Origin: Ophiothrix spiculata
Taxonomy: Eukaryota; Echinodermata; Ophiuroidea; Amphilepidida; Ophiotrichidae
NCBI GenBank assembly: GCA_000969725.1
Contig: JXSR01S060447.1
Length of the DNA stretch: 27,879 bases
Direction: 5' to 3' (one strand)
Part shown: positions 9,543 to 19,124 of the stretch, in pieces
Numbering within the stretch: the stretch's first letter is position 1
How the letters are laid out: each line of letters begins with the position of its first letter
The notes under the pieces: generated by a model
What the model was told of the DNA's origin: nothing
Seen by the model: only the letters and a program-made list of their open reading frames with translations
Database searches by the model: none
Position numbers and translations under genes: made by a program

Positions 9543-9611
9543 GTCAGTGGCTCTTGAAATGATTCTTCAGGTGATACCATCAGCTGAAGAACCATTTCAA
9601 GAGCCACTGAC
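9543..9611. ncRNA. near-perfect 28-bp hairpin, candidate miRNA-like precursor
   Basis: The arm 9543-9570 and the arm 9584-9611 are reverse complements with one mismatch. On the plus transcript this is an A-C mismatch; on the minus transcript it becomes a G-U wobble, so the minus strand would be fully paired. The 13-nt loop can itself pair further (gat with atc), leaving a loop of about 3 nt. The total of 69 nt is the size of an animal pre-miRNA. Against this, canonical precursors usually have bulges, so a tiny foldback element or an endo-siRNA source is equally possible. I recognise no known mature miRNA. Confidence 0.45.
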
Positions 9612-9721
9612 CCAAGACTGGACATTATACAGTGTTCAATTTAAATTTATGATATATGGCAGCCATTGCAGATACGACTTTCTTGCACTCACATGACGAT
9701 ATGGTATTTCTTCAAGACATC

Positions 9722-9743
9722 CATTGCTATTGTTCTAGCAATG
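9722..9743. repeat. 8-bp perfect hairpin
   Basis: cattgcta and tagcaatg flank the loop ttgttc. Confidence 0.7.
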
Positions 9744-10264
9744 ACAAACAACAGGAACTGCTGCTTCCAGGCAACAACTGCAAGTTTAGTTTTGAATAAC
9801 AGTCCAGAAGAATATATTATCAACATGGTTTAAAAAATAAAGTTGTCATTTAATCAAATACAGCAATCTCATATTTGTAAACAAGAATAACAGAACAGAA
9901 CAGCATAGTACAATAATTGAATTGATTTAAATGTACCTAGTAATCTTTACAAACTTCTGGACTTTAAAAATATTCAATTTTGCTACAAGATCTAATGTTG
10001 ATCAACGCCCACAACGCATGCAATATCAAAAACAAAAAAATTGAAGAGGACACTTGCTTAGTGCAATATGAATCCCACTGCTTTTGAAGACATCTTTGCA
10101 AAAACAAAATTGTCATTTTCGAGTCCTACATATATTCAAATAGCACTTGTCCAATCTCGATTCATCTCTTTGTTTTGATGTCCAACTTCAAATGAGAAAC
10201 ATGATACAAGTGCTGTGATTTTTCCATTATTTGGTTTCAGTATAAGTTAAAAGGGTCAACGAAT
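9744..10264. other. noncoding stretch
   Basis: AT-rich; nothing recognised. Confidence 0.5.
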
Positions 10265-10623
10265 CTAGAAGCGACCTACAATAATATGTATCACAAAACC
10301 TATATAGTACATCATGAATATACAATAGCTAACTGGAACTATATAGACTCTGCAACAAAAAAAATAACTGAGACACAGACGGGAAAGTGTCTCGGAAACG
10401 AACCAGAGACACGAAGCTACGTATAAAGAAAACATTAAAAAAAAACATCCACCACCACCCACTGTATAAAATTAAGTAATAGCGCCAGCTACAGTCGAGA
10501 CTGAATTGCTATTTATAGTAACCAAACATGGCGACCTCTTTCCGTGTTCCTGTGTTGAACAGTTTAATTTTACATCGTTTTTCTACCATTTAGAATGAGG
10601 AAAATTATAATTTTGATAATATT

Positions 10624-10764
10624 TGTAGTGGCCAGGACTTTTGTGACAACTATAATGTAATAATAATAGTTGTAGTGGCCAGGACTTTTGTGACAACTAT
10701 AATGTGATAATAATAGTTGTAGTGGCCAGGACTTTTGTGACAACTATAATGTAATAATAATAGT
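10624..10764. repeat. 47-bp minisatellite, three copies
   Basis: Units at 10624-10670, 10671-10717 and 10718-10764 are almost identical and contain gtagtggccaggacttttgt. Within each unit acaacta can pair with tagttgt of the adjacent unit boundary, so the array can form a series of small hairpins. Confidence 0.95.
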
Positions 10765-11196
10765 TAGTAAGGTAGATAGCATTAGGTTAAAACGAGGCAG
10801 AATGCTTGCATTTTTATTTATGAATACTTGCACACTACTTCTTCATGCCGTAATAATGGATCGATTGTTGAATCGACAGAGTTCCTGTGATTTTGCCGTT
10901 CTCGCCATAATCGGGCCGATTGAGTTGAGACAAGGACAAGAAGCAACTTGCAATGATTATCACCCAAACTATATAGCACATCATGAATACAATTGCTCAC
11001 TGGAACATCTAGGCCTATAACCCAAAATGAAATAAGCCAGACGGGAAGCGTCTCAAAGATGAGACCGATATGAGATGTTTTCTCAAGAGACAAGATAGGG
11101 ACAAGTGCCTTACAATTTAGATATAAACAAACCTATATAGGCATATCATGAATATGTACAATTGTTCACTGGAACCTCTTTAGCACACAAATAACC

Positions 11197-11436
11197 CTAA
11201 CTCCCTACGCCACTTCTCCATTTAAAAAACATCTCCTCGGCAATTTGCAACTTAAAAATGGCAGGTTTCCCCCTGGATTCCCACCCAGTACCCGTCGCAC
11301 CCTATTCCCATTATAACCACTGAGCAGCCGCTGTCGTGGCAGCGATTTAGTGATCATAACTTCGGTCTATGACGTATTTGGACTTGCCTAACTTGTTGAT
11401 TTGTAATTTTTTGGTATTTTAGTAAGGGTTAGGGTT
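11197..11436 (-). mobile_element. diverged TIR/tRNA-core element
   Basis: The ends are taaccctaactccc on the left and agggttagggttaactg on the right. Near the right end lies gacgtatttggactt, shared with the copies at 3290-3837. The minus strand core reads ctgctcagtggttata (near 11335-11320), close to a tRNA A box and D arm. A weak B-box region follows near 11282-11271. It sits inside the gagacagacggg repeat field. Confidence 0.55.
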
Positions 11437-11585
11437 AACTGAAACAGAGATGGAGGAAATGTCTCGCAGATGAAACACATATGCGAAGTATAGGTACAAT
11501 TGCTCACTGGAGCCGCTTAAAAGCAAAACAAAGAGCTGAGACAGAAAAAGTGTCTCGGGGACTATTAGCACAAAATGAGGTAAAA

Positions 11586-11997
11586 CCAAGGAATTTAAAA
11601 AGGGGAATCGGTACTCGCCGCCATTTTGATTTCAACGCCGTGTAAATCCTATGGGATGGCAGCCATCTTGGATCGTAGCTCATGGAGGGTTAGTTATTGT
11701 ACTTCTGTCATATTACAGCTCCGCGTGCCATACTTTGAGAGTCTTCACAACAGATTAGCGGGAAAATTAGCGTACTTTGATCAGAGCAAGTCTTAATACA
11801 CGCTACTTGAAACGCAGACACGGTTTGCGCTAGAAACAAAATGCACACGCTGTATATGCATCAAATGAAGATTCACTTGATCTGCCTGGATATGGGGCCA
11901 AACTACATACATATCAGGAGGTAAAATAACTCAGCTCCATGAGCGACACAAGATGGCAGCGTATCCTGATTCCCCTATATAGATAAAAATTCCTTGG
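11586..11997. mobile_element. miniature TIR transposon, family M, copy 1
   Basis: The outer ends ccaaggaattt (11586-11596) and aaattccttgg (11987-11997) are perfect inverted repeats. The inner ends aggggaatc (11601-) and gattcccct (11968-11976) form a second pair. Subterminal inverted text continues inward: gccgccatttt faces aagatggcagc, and agctcatggagg faces ctccatgagc. There is no coding capacity in 412 bp. Two further copies lie at 13259-13627 (reversed) and 14884-15303. Confidence 0.8.
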
Positions 11998-12355
11998 GTG
12001 AGACACAGACGAGAAGTATCTTACAGACAAGAGAGTCATAAGAAAACATCTCATAGACAAAATAAATTGAGAAGCCTATCTTATGAACAAGAAATAAGAC
12101 ATCTTAGAGACACTACAAATCAAGAAGCAACCTACAATATATATCCCAAACCTCAAATGCACATCATGAATATTGCTCTAATAAAATCTACAGGGAGATT
12201 GAATGAGTTGTGTTACCGAAGGGATGTGAATGTGCAAATGATAGCCAAAATAGAACTAAAAATAATACAATAACCATACCACATTGAATTGCCCGGTGTA
12301 AGAATACATTAACACAGATTATTATCACAAAGTGTCTTTTTCGAAGTAAACCAAC

Positions 12356-12450
12356 TTGCCCTGGTTTCAGACAAGACTTGAACAAAGTCTCCTCTTGAGA
12401 AAAGTCAAATTTACCCTTGTTTTAGTCAAGTCTTAACAAAGTGTCAGAGA
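12356..12450. repeat. diverged 56-bp tandem duplication
   Basis: ccctggtttcagacaagact (12359) recurs in altered form as cccttgttttagtcaagtct (near 12414), each followed by tnaacaaagt. Confidence 0.45.
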
Positions 12451-12657
12451 CTGGATATCATATTTCTTTTTAAAGCACTTTTCTGTGTTTATGAATTTCT
12501 ATGAAGAATTTTAAATCCTGCAAACAAATTGTGTATATTTACTTTTCATGTATCAACATTCTAGAGAACTTATTGAAAAACTGAATGCACTTCTGATTTA
12601 TATAAGTTCCTAGACTCACATCATGACTAAATTAATATTTGTTGATAAAGTCATCTT

Positions 12658-13205
12658 ACCCTAACTCTTACCTGGCCTGCCCATCTCCTTTTATCCTCTT
12701 AAATCAAAAAGCCCTCCTGGTTTTGGTGGGATTCAAACTGAGGACAAAGTCTCTCTATGGTCTACCGTGACTAATGCTGCTTTCATACTTATTGTCGCTT
12801 TGCAGTTTTGTAGCTATGTCGCTTGGTTCGCTTCACACTTTTGAAGCTTTGCAGTTTTGTCACTTTGCATATTTCCCGCTTCATGTTGCTCAGAAAGTTG
12901 AATTCATTTCAACTCCAAAAATATTGTCGTGCGACAAAATTTTGCAGATATCGATTATCTCTGCGACATGTAGCTTTGCCGCTACGACCTCCGAAAGCGA
13001 CAAGTTTTTGCAAAAAATATACGTCACGCAGCGACAAAGCTGCAAAACTACACGAGTATGAAAGCAGCATTTCTAACCCATGCCACAGATGGATCTCTGC
13101 CCAGGCAGTGATTCCATACTTATCTACGTCCGTAATAATGGGGATTGATGACTTTAGCCCACTTTAACCATTTTATAGGCCTGTATGTTTTGTTGGACTG
13201 TGTCA
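12658..13205 (-). mobile_element. decayed TIR/tRNA-core element interrupted by a nested miniature element
   Basis: taccctaactc at the left matches the left end of the family. gggattcaaact (12729-12740) is a B-box relic read on the minus strand. ttttgttggactgtg (13188-13203) matches the right-hand text of copy 2 at 3805-3819. The middle is split by the separate element at 12773-13071. Each match is short, so confidence is modest. Confidence 0.4.
12773..13071. mobile_element. 299-bp miniature TIR element
   Basis: aatgctgctttcatact (12773-12789) is the exact reverse complement of 13055-13071. Pairing resumes further in, with gtcgctttgcagttttgtag facing ctgcaaaactacacg-type text. Internal hairpins include ttgtcg/cgacaa near 12930. 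It is CpG-rich compared with its surroundings. Two overlapping plus-strand ATG frames through it (12774-13061 and 12823-13167) are by-products of this structure. I see no clear target-site duplication and do not assign a superfamily. Confidence 0.75.
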
Positions 13206-13258
13206 GCTTTAAAAACTTGATTAAAAGATTTTATTTTAAAATGATCTTTATGACACCA

Positions 13259-13627
13259 CCAAAGAAATTTTAAAAAGGAGAATCTGCTCTCACTGCATTT
13301 TGTTGTTGTTCATGGATATTGTCAAGCAGATTGTGTAAATTTTAACATTATGCTTCTAAGACAAAGTGTGTATTTTGTTTTATGCACAAACTGTGTCTAC
13401 ATTTCCAGCAGTGTCTATCGCGACTTGATCTGAGATAGGCATACAATTTTCCCGTAAATCTGTTTTGAAGAGTCTCATAGTGTGGCATGCACAGCCGTAA
13501 AATGTTGGAGGTACAATAACTCATCACTCATGAGTGACAATCCAAGTTGGCTGCCAACTCATTGGTTAACACAGCGGTCAAATCAAAAGTGGTGAGTGCT
13601 GATTCTCTTTTTTTTAATTCCTTTCAG
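13259..13627. mobile_element. miniature TIR transposon, family M, copy 2 (reversed)
   Basis: Inner ends aaggagaatctgctctcac (13275-) and gagtgctgattctctttt (ending about 13610), with outer ccaaagaaatt (13259-) facing aattcctttcag. Read in reverse it follows the other two copies closely: caattttcccg, tagtgtggc, gccgtaaaatg, ggtacaataactc and acagcggtcaaatcaaaa all have counterparts at 14906-15290. It is the most diverged of the three. Confidence 0.7.
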
Positions 13628-14344
13628 CAAAACTGATTTTTGTGTTAACACTTTTTTACTCAAATAAAACTGTATACAACATTCACAAAGCCTCAAAAAT
13701 GATACAGTAAAGATTATTCAAACAATTTACATTGTCAGAAAAGAAACATTTAAGGTCACAAGTCTTATACTTTAAGATGAACAGATACTTTCTGAATCAT
13801 TTTTAAGATACTACTACTAGTATGCAACAGTTTAAAAGTTCTTGAGCATCACTGATCATGTTTCTATTCCCTCAACCACACATTACACCAAGATCAAGTA
13901 CTTTATCTACGACTAAAATCATGCTAAATACTAGTCTTTTAAACACTGCTCTATTTCAAAGTTGTTACAAAATCAATCCATGCAAATTGCGCTAATCAAA
14001 GTCTCTGTTTCTCCCTGAAGATGGCTAGATTAAGACAACTGCATGCCTAAACAGGTCATCAGGGCAGTTTTGTGGACTGATTTCATCTACCTGATGGGTA
14101 ATTGACAGTCTTATTTCTTATAGAGTGTTTAATTAGTTATAAGTATCAATTTGTCTTCATCGAATTTGATGGTGATTTTCATTTAAGAGGGGTAGTATTA
14201 CACTCTGATCACTGATGAGCTATCTCCATCATTGATACCCGGTGAGGGATACTGACTGAGAAAGGTGGTACGAAATTCAAGACACCCATAAATTTCACAA
14301 CCATGTTTCTGCTACCTAAAGGTCCAATTGCAAGTATGACCAGT

Positions 14345-14435
14345 CTTAAGGGTGTACCATTAAATTTCCAGGGGGGAGCAGAAAGTTGGGAACTTCCTGC
14401 TCCCCCCCTTGGAAATCTAATGGTGTGCCCCTTAG
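14345..14435. mobile_element. foldback hairpin, arms of about 43 bp
   Basis: The left arm 14345-14387 and right arm 14391-14435 pair almost throughout around a 3-nt centre: ttaaggg faces cccctta, accatta faces taatggt, and the G-rich run faces a C-rich run. It is GC-rich and has no unique interior. This is typical of a compact foldback element or a recent inverted duplication. Confidence 0.8.
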
Positions 14436-14461
14436 ATCCCAAGCTCTTAAAAATAAGTTCC

Positions 14462-14517
14462 ATAGCCACCCCTCCCTTTCCTCCTCTTCATAGCCACCCC
14501 TCCCTTTCCTCCTCTTC
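14462..14517. repeat. 28-bp perfect tandem duplication
   Basis: Bases 14462-14489 and 14490-14517 are identical (atagccacccctccctttcc and onward). Pyrimidine-rich. Confidence 0.97.
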
Positions 14518-14883
14518 ATCATTGCAAAAGGTCAGAAATATGTGAATAAGTTGATCAGATAAAGATTTGTATGTAACTTTCACATTTTTGGCCGATTTAG
14601 TTCACCCCTCATCTAGGAGTAAATTTTCCATTCCAAAGCCCCCCACTCCACTGAACCTGAAAACAGACTCCCAAGGAAAAAGGTTTTGAGCACCCCTAGA
14701 ACAGCATGTATCAAAACTAAATGGTACACTGTAATCAAATTCAACTAGTCTTTTAACCATAGAGTAAGTTTTACACTACTTCAACACTTTTCAAGGACAC
14801 AAGTTATCACGTTTCTGAATTACAGATGCAGCATCTTCCTAATTTATCTTCTTACTTGAGATTACAGCATTCTGATTCCTCAC

Positions 14884-15303
14884 CAAGGAACTAACAATGT
14901 ATATATAGGGGAATCTGGACTCTCCACTGTTTTGATTTGACTGCTGTGTAAATCCTATGGGATGGCGGCCATCTTATATTGCCAATCATGGAGGGCGAGT
15001 TATTGTGCCTCTGGCAAAGTCAGGCATTTTGCATTTTACGTCTCCGCGTGCCACACTTCTAGTCTTCTCCAAACGGATTAGCGGGAAAATTGGCGTACTT
15101 TGATCAGAGCAATTCGCAATACACGCCATACTTGAAACACAGACAGGGATTCACATGCTGCATATATGTGTCAACTGAAGACTTTAAACATGATCTGCCT
15201 GGATATCGGACCAAACTCCGAATATATCCCGAGGTACAATGACTCTGCTCCATGAGCGACAAAAGATGGCAGCGAGTCCAGATTCCCCTATAAAATGTCC
15301 TTG
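14884..15303. mobile_element. miniature TIR transposon, family M, copy 3 (best preserved)
   Basis: taggggaatctggactc (14906-14922) is the exact reverse complement of 15274-15290, and both ends abut TA. Outside these lie ccaagga (14884-) and tccttg (15298-15303), matching the outer ends seen in copy 1. The palindrome gatggcggccatc (14961-14973) and aagatggcagc near the right end give YY1-like motifs. No open frame of note. Confidence 0.85.
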
Positions 15304-15720
15304 TTCCTCACTCACAGTTTAACTGGTCACTGTGTAGTCTGTTTGGAGAATCTAGGTAACTTACAAAATTTAGTTGGTTGTAAGGTACTGGTTTTTATAT
15401 CCCTGAGACCAATAGGCACAAATTCTGAACACAGGGTCAGCTGTTCTCTGTGTTTTATGATCATCATGTTCAATTTACCATTTGCAGGGACATTCTGCCA
15501 ATTAAAATAAATAAATTAGATCAAACAAATGAAACTGAAGTACCATTCCAAATACTTTTTAAGTTGACATCTACTTGACCTAAAACATCAATCAGAACTA
15601 TGGACCCGAAAAACAGTTAAACATGTACTATACACATGTGAAGAGAATGACAGTTATGTATTCTTAATATGTGTCTCAGATACACTCAAATGTTAACATT
15701 GAATACAGTCCTTGCTTTTT
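15304..15720. other. noncoding stretch
   Basis: No gene or repeat recognised. The 71-codon ATG frame starting at 15295 begins inside the transposon end and lacks family resemblance. Confidence 0.5.
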
Positions 15721-15757
15721 AAGGAGCGCTGGCGCGATTGCGCTCCTTCGCGCTCCT
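15721..15757. repeat. GC-rich switchable hairpin
   Basis: aaggagcgc (15721-15729) can pair either with gcgctcctt (15740-15748) or with gcgctcct (15750-15757), so two alternative stems share one arm. Confidence 0.6.
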
Positions 15758-16084
15758 AAACATTGTCCAAGGTGCACGAATGACCGCACTCCTTAAAACT
15801 GCCAGTACGAGTCGGTAAATTTTAATGCACTTTCATCATCAAAATACACCCAAAAAAGTGCCCTGTGTTACCCTAATAATAACGTCAGTTACCTATAAAA
15901 ATAATTTCATTGTCTTGAGAAATCTGTTTAGAAAATAAAAGCACCATTTTCAACATCAACTTATGTCAAAATTCTTCAAAATAAAGGGGAAAAAATTCAA
16001 AAAGATTGTTGGCAGAGGCCTTTTGCTCCGTGAAGGTTGAGAATTTCTTATTATAGTCGCCGTAAAATTTGTAAAAACCCCTGA

Positions 16085-16099
16085 GTGACAAATTGTCAC
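16085..16099. repeat. 15-bp perfect palindrome
   Basis: gtgacaa and ttgtcac around a central a. Confidence 0.7.
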
Positions 16100-16800
16100 C
16101 AATGGTCACGGTATTTTGAGAGCCAGCCACGTAAGCCACATTCAACTCAATACAAAAAAGAATAAACTGGGAATCCAATATGGCCGAAATTCGAGAGTTA
16201 CTGGCCAATTTGGATGAAAAATTATGATGGATTTTGAATGTTTTAGGAATAATTATTTGATAAATTGGTAGAAATCCTGATACAGGATTTTCTAGTGATC
16301 ATTTTGATTCAAATTCTAGTGATGACACTTATCATGTTAGCTAGCAATGAATCAACTCATTTTTGCAAGCGATGCACTACACAATCGTAGCCGAAGGAGT
16401 CCAATGTTTTCAGCGGACAGGCCGTGATTGAATATGATCATGGGATTATTTATATAGATTCATCAGAACAAGAGATCCAGCATGTAAAAGGAAAAAATCA
16501 AAGAGGTACTGAAAACATGACATATCTATGATACAACTAGCAGTGCTTGTGTGTACACATCATGTGTAATGAAATCACATGCAGGGTTAGTTGTTCCCTA
16601 GCTTGTCGTGAAATCACTCCAGTTTTCCAAGCAGAGGACAATCGTCTTTGAAGTCAACCCAAAATCATTGTGAATTATGCGAATGATGTAAGTTGTAATT
16701 ATTAATAAAATACAAATTTCATGTGTTGTAGAAGATACGTTTGCCATTCATCGAGGCTGAGCTGAGCCTATGAAATCTGCATTTTAATAATATCATTGAA

Positions 16801-16892
16801 TTGAGCTCCTCAAATTGCCCAGGAGAGCAATTTTGGGTGCTCAAATTGAGCTCCTCGGTGCCACCAGGAGAGTAATTCATCGAGCTCCTGGG
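16801..16892. repeat. 45-bp imperfect duplication of gagctcct...aggagag hairpins
   Basis: ttgagctcct occurs at 16801 and 16846, each followed by an aggagag that can pair with the ctcct. A third gagctcct lies at 16882. Confidence 0.55.
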
Positions 16893-17448
16893 ATTTTTTA
16901 AATTCAAGGCCTGTGAATACATATGAGATATCCCTTGAAAAATAAATAAACACTTTTCACAATATATATATAAAAATTTTGAAACTTTCATATGTATCCA
17001 AATCATGAGTTAAGAAATGAACATAAACTTACCTATTCTATGTCATGTGGAAACAAAACTGGCCAATATTTGATTAAACAAACATTGATCAGAACAGTGG
17101 GGTCGGTCAAATACGGGGGAGGGGGGTACTTGTCATTGCCAACAGGATATCATCAGTGAACAACAATTCAGCAAAACAGGTGTTTTTTCCTGTAGAGGTA
17201 TCACACTTACATGTCTAAAAAAAAGATCTCCAAACATGTGAAACTCAACAAAATAAGAGTATTTGGTAAACAAAAACCCTTACATTTTAACACTTCAGTA
17301 CACAAGGGGGTCCATTTTGTAAATTTCTCAATTCTGGTAACAGTTGCCATGATGGTGGTAGAAAACCAGGATATTTACAGTAAAACAGGGCCAAAATGTA
17401 CTACATGTATATTGCTTAGGGTTCAAAGACAATATTTACGGACTCAGT

Positions 17449-17814
17449 CAGTGTGCAAATTAGTTGGTAATCCAGGCATCCTGAAGACCAAAATTTTGCG
17501 CAGATTACCAGAACTTCATAGCTGGTAATCCGCGGGATGTCTAGCCCAAATGCTTAAAGATTGTGAAAGGGACTTGAAACATATCTCAATGAGGCATGGA
17601 CTATTGGTTTATAGTTGCAGTAGTAGTCATTAAATATTGTTGTCTGCTAGCCTTACTTACTGAGCCTAATCAGAATCATTTAAAAATTGAGAATCCTTTC
17701 AATTTTCATATTTGGCTATAAATTACGAACTACCAAAAATACTTGCGGATTACCAATTTTTTGGACATGGTAATCCACAGAATTACAGGATATATTTCCT
17801 TAATTTGCACACTG
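17449..17814. mobile_element. 366-bp miniature TIR transposon with target-site duplication
   Basis: cagtgtgcaaatta (17449-17462) is the exact reverse complement of 17801-17814. The six bases ctcagt lie directly outside both ends (17443-17448 and 17815-17820), an intact target-site duplication. Internally the motif ggtaatcc and its complement recur. There is no transposase frame. Ends starting CAGTG recall hAT elements, but hAT target duplications are 8 bp, so I leave the superfamily open. Confidence 0.85.
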
Positions 17815-17820
17815 CTCAGT

Positions 17821-18355
17821 GCTTAAAGTTTAAGTTTTGCTTTTGGCTCGAAACATTTTTGAACATCACTGTTCACAGATGATACCTCTTATCACCGACC
17901 AAGTGTGTGGACCCTCCAGGGGTCATAATCAACACTGACCAGTGTATTTATGCATAATAACAGCCAAAGTCCAGTTGAATTATCAAAAAATACACACATA
18001 CTATGCCCTATTATCATTATGATCATTAAAACAAAATAACTTCATTCCATATTTGACGTCACAAGCAGCTAAGAGTGCCCCAATTTTTATCAAAATTAGG
18101 TTTGATCAACTAACTCTATTAAATGTAATCTCAAATTCTGCCAAAACAAACAAACTCGCTTGCAGTATTTATCAGCATGATAAACATGATCAGAACTAAA
18201 TGTCCTTTGAAATTTCCACAATGAAATGATGGGAAAAACTATCTTTATACTTAAAAGCCTGGTCACGAATTTCATTTTAAAAGGAAAAAATTAAAAATTA
18301 GAAACCAAAAAAGCTTAACATTCTAATGAACATCCAATTTTTAAGTGTTAAAAAT
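17821..18355. other. noncoding stretch
   Basis: AT-rich; nothing recognised. Confidence 0.5.
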
Positions 18356-18450
18356 GAAGCATCCCCTGTCACCTATGGCTTTTGATTTTTTTAGCTTATT
18401 GGGTTTGTTTTGGGTAGATATCAATACCCTCCAAATGATTTGGCTTAAAT
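18356..18450. repeat. dispersed repeat, copy 1
   Basis: Shares cttttgatttttttagctta and the flanking gaagc...cccct...tcacc and gggtttgttt text with 23228-23320, in the same orientation, with clear but incomplete identity. Confidence 0.75.
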
Positions 18451-18477
18451 ATGCTTACTTTTTTGGTAATGGGCATT

Positions 18478-18515
18478 TGTTGAATTAAATTCGGGATCTA
18501 AAATTTAATTCAACA
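18478..18515. repeat. 14-bp perfect hairpin
   Basis: tgttgaattaaatt (18478-18491) and aatttaattcaaca (18502-18515) flank a 10-nt loop. Confidence 0.85.
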
Positions 18516-19090
18516 TGTACTAGTATATAAAAGAGAGCATGCTTATGTTTTTTATCAATATTTCGGTCACTAGTTGCAAAACAATTTCTTGACAAAATGC
18601 ACTTGAAAATGCTATTAGGCCTAGATAGTCACATTTCCTTAATTTTTGTTTTTACTATAAAATATTTTTGACCAAATTCTTATAGTATTGCTTTAATTAA
18701 CAGTATCACCATATTTGAAGAGAACATGCCTGAAATACTCAGTTCAAACCAGTTGTACATGTTACTGTACAGTACGCAAATGTACAGTCAGAATGCAAAA
18801 ATATCCCAGCACTGGGTCAAAGGTCCTTTGAATAACTCGCACCCATAGATTAAAGAAAGTGCAGATCTATACGAATTTTTGTATTATTTGGCATGAGTAC
18901 TACTGGTCCCGTCAGGGTTGCACCCTAAAATTACTTGACTACAACGTAATGCGCAAATTGTGTCTAAGCAAGCTATATAACACTTGACTAGGCCTACCTT
19001 AATATTTGCAATTTTCAGTCATTGTACTACAGGAGTAAACATGCACAACTGTATTTAGGTAATTGATGTCCACATTTCTATTACTTAAAA
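18516..19090. other. noncoding stretch
   Basis: AT-rich, with taggccta at 18616-18623 and 18989-18996. Nothing else recognised. Confidence 0.5.
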
Positions 19091-19124
19091 CCCCTGTCTA
19101 CCAGGGGACAGGGGGAGGGGGTGG
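19091..19124. repeat. G-rich hairpin, possible quadruplex
   Basis: cccctgtc (19091-19098) can pair with gacagggg (19107-19114). The G runs gggg, ggggg and ggggg are followed by tgg. Three long runs plus a short one make a quadruplex possible but not certain. Confidence 0.5.

Larger units (their letters stand above)
10265..12190. repeat. degenerate repeat field (gagacagacggg family)
   Basis: Diverged units recur around 10265-10400, 10935-11090, 11100-11185, 11440-11570 and 12000-12180. Shared text includes cctatatagcacatcatgaa, attgctcactggaac and gagacacagacgggaa followed by gtgtctc, which can form a 7-bp stem. Spacing is irregular because other elements interrupt the field: the minisatellite at 10624, the TIR element at 11197 and the miniature transposon at 11586. 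The short frames here on both strands are not conserved between units. Confidence 0.6.

Noticed and set aside
10624-10764. CRISPR array
   Set aside because: The three 47-bp units abut without unique spacers, and the context is eukaryotic.
12774-13167. Two plus-strand ATG frames
   Set aside because: They are products of the inverted-repeat element at 12773-13071, with no domain.
14209-14545. Overlapping frames on both strands
   Set aside because: They follow the foldback at 14345-14435 and the 28-bp duplication.
15966-16250. Minus-strand 80-codon frame and a plus-strand start encoding MAEIRELLANLDEKL
   Set aside because: The minus frame lacks an ATG. The plus frame stops after 15 codons, and the following frames are broken. 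There is not enough to call a pseudogene.
16256-16528. Two consecutive open stretches of about 45 codons in one plus frame separated by TAG
   Set aside because: This length is not rare at this base composition, and no family is recognised.
17101-17130. G-rich tract as a quadruplex
   Set aside because: Runs are few and unevenly spaced, so the case is weak compared with 19091-19124.
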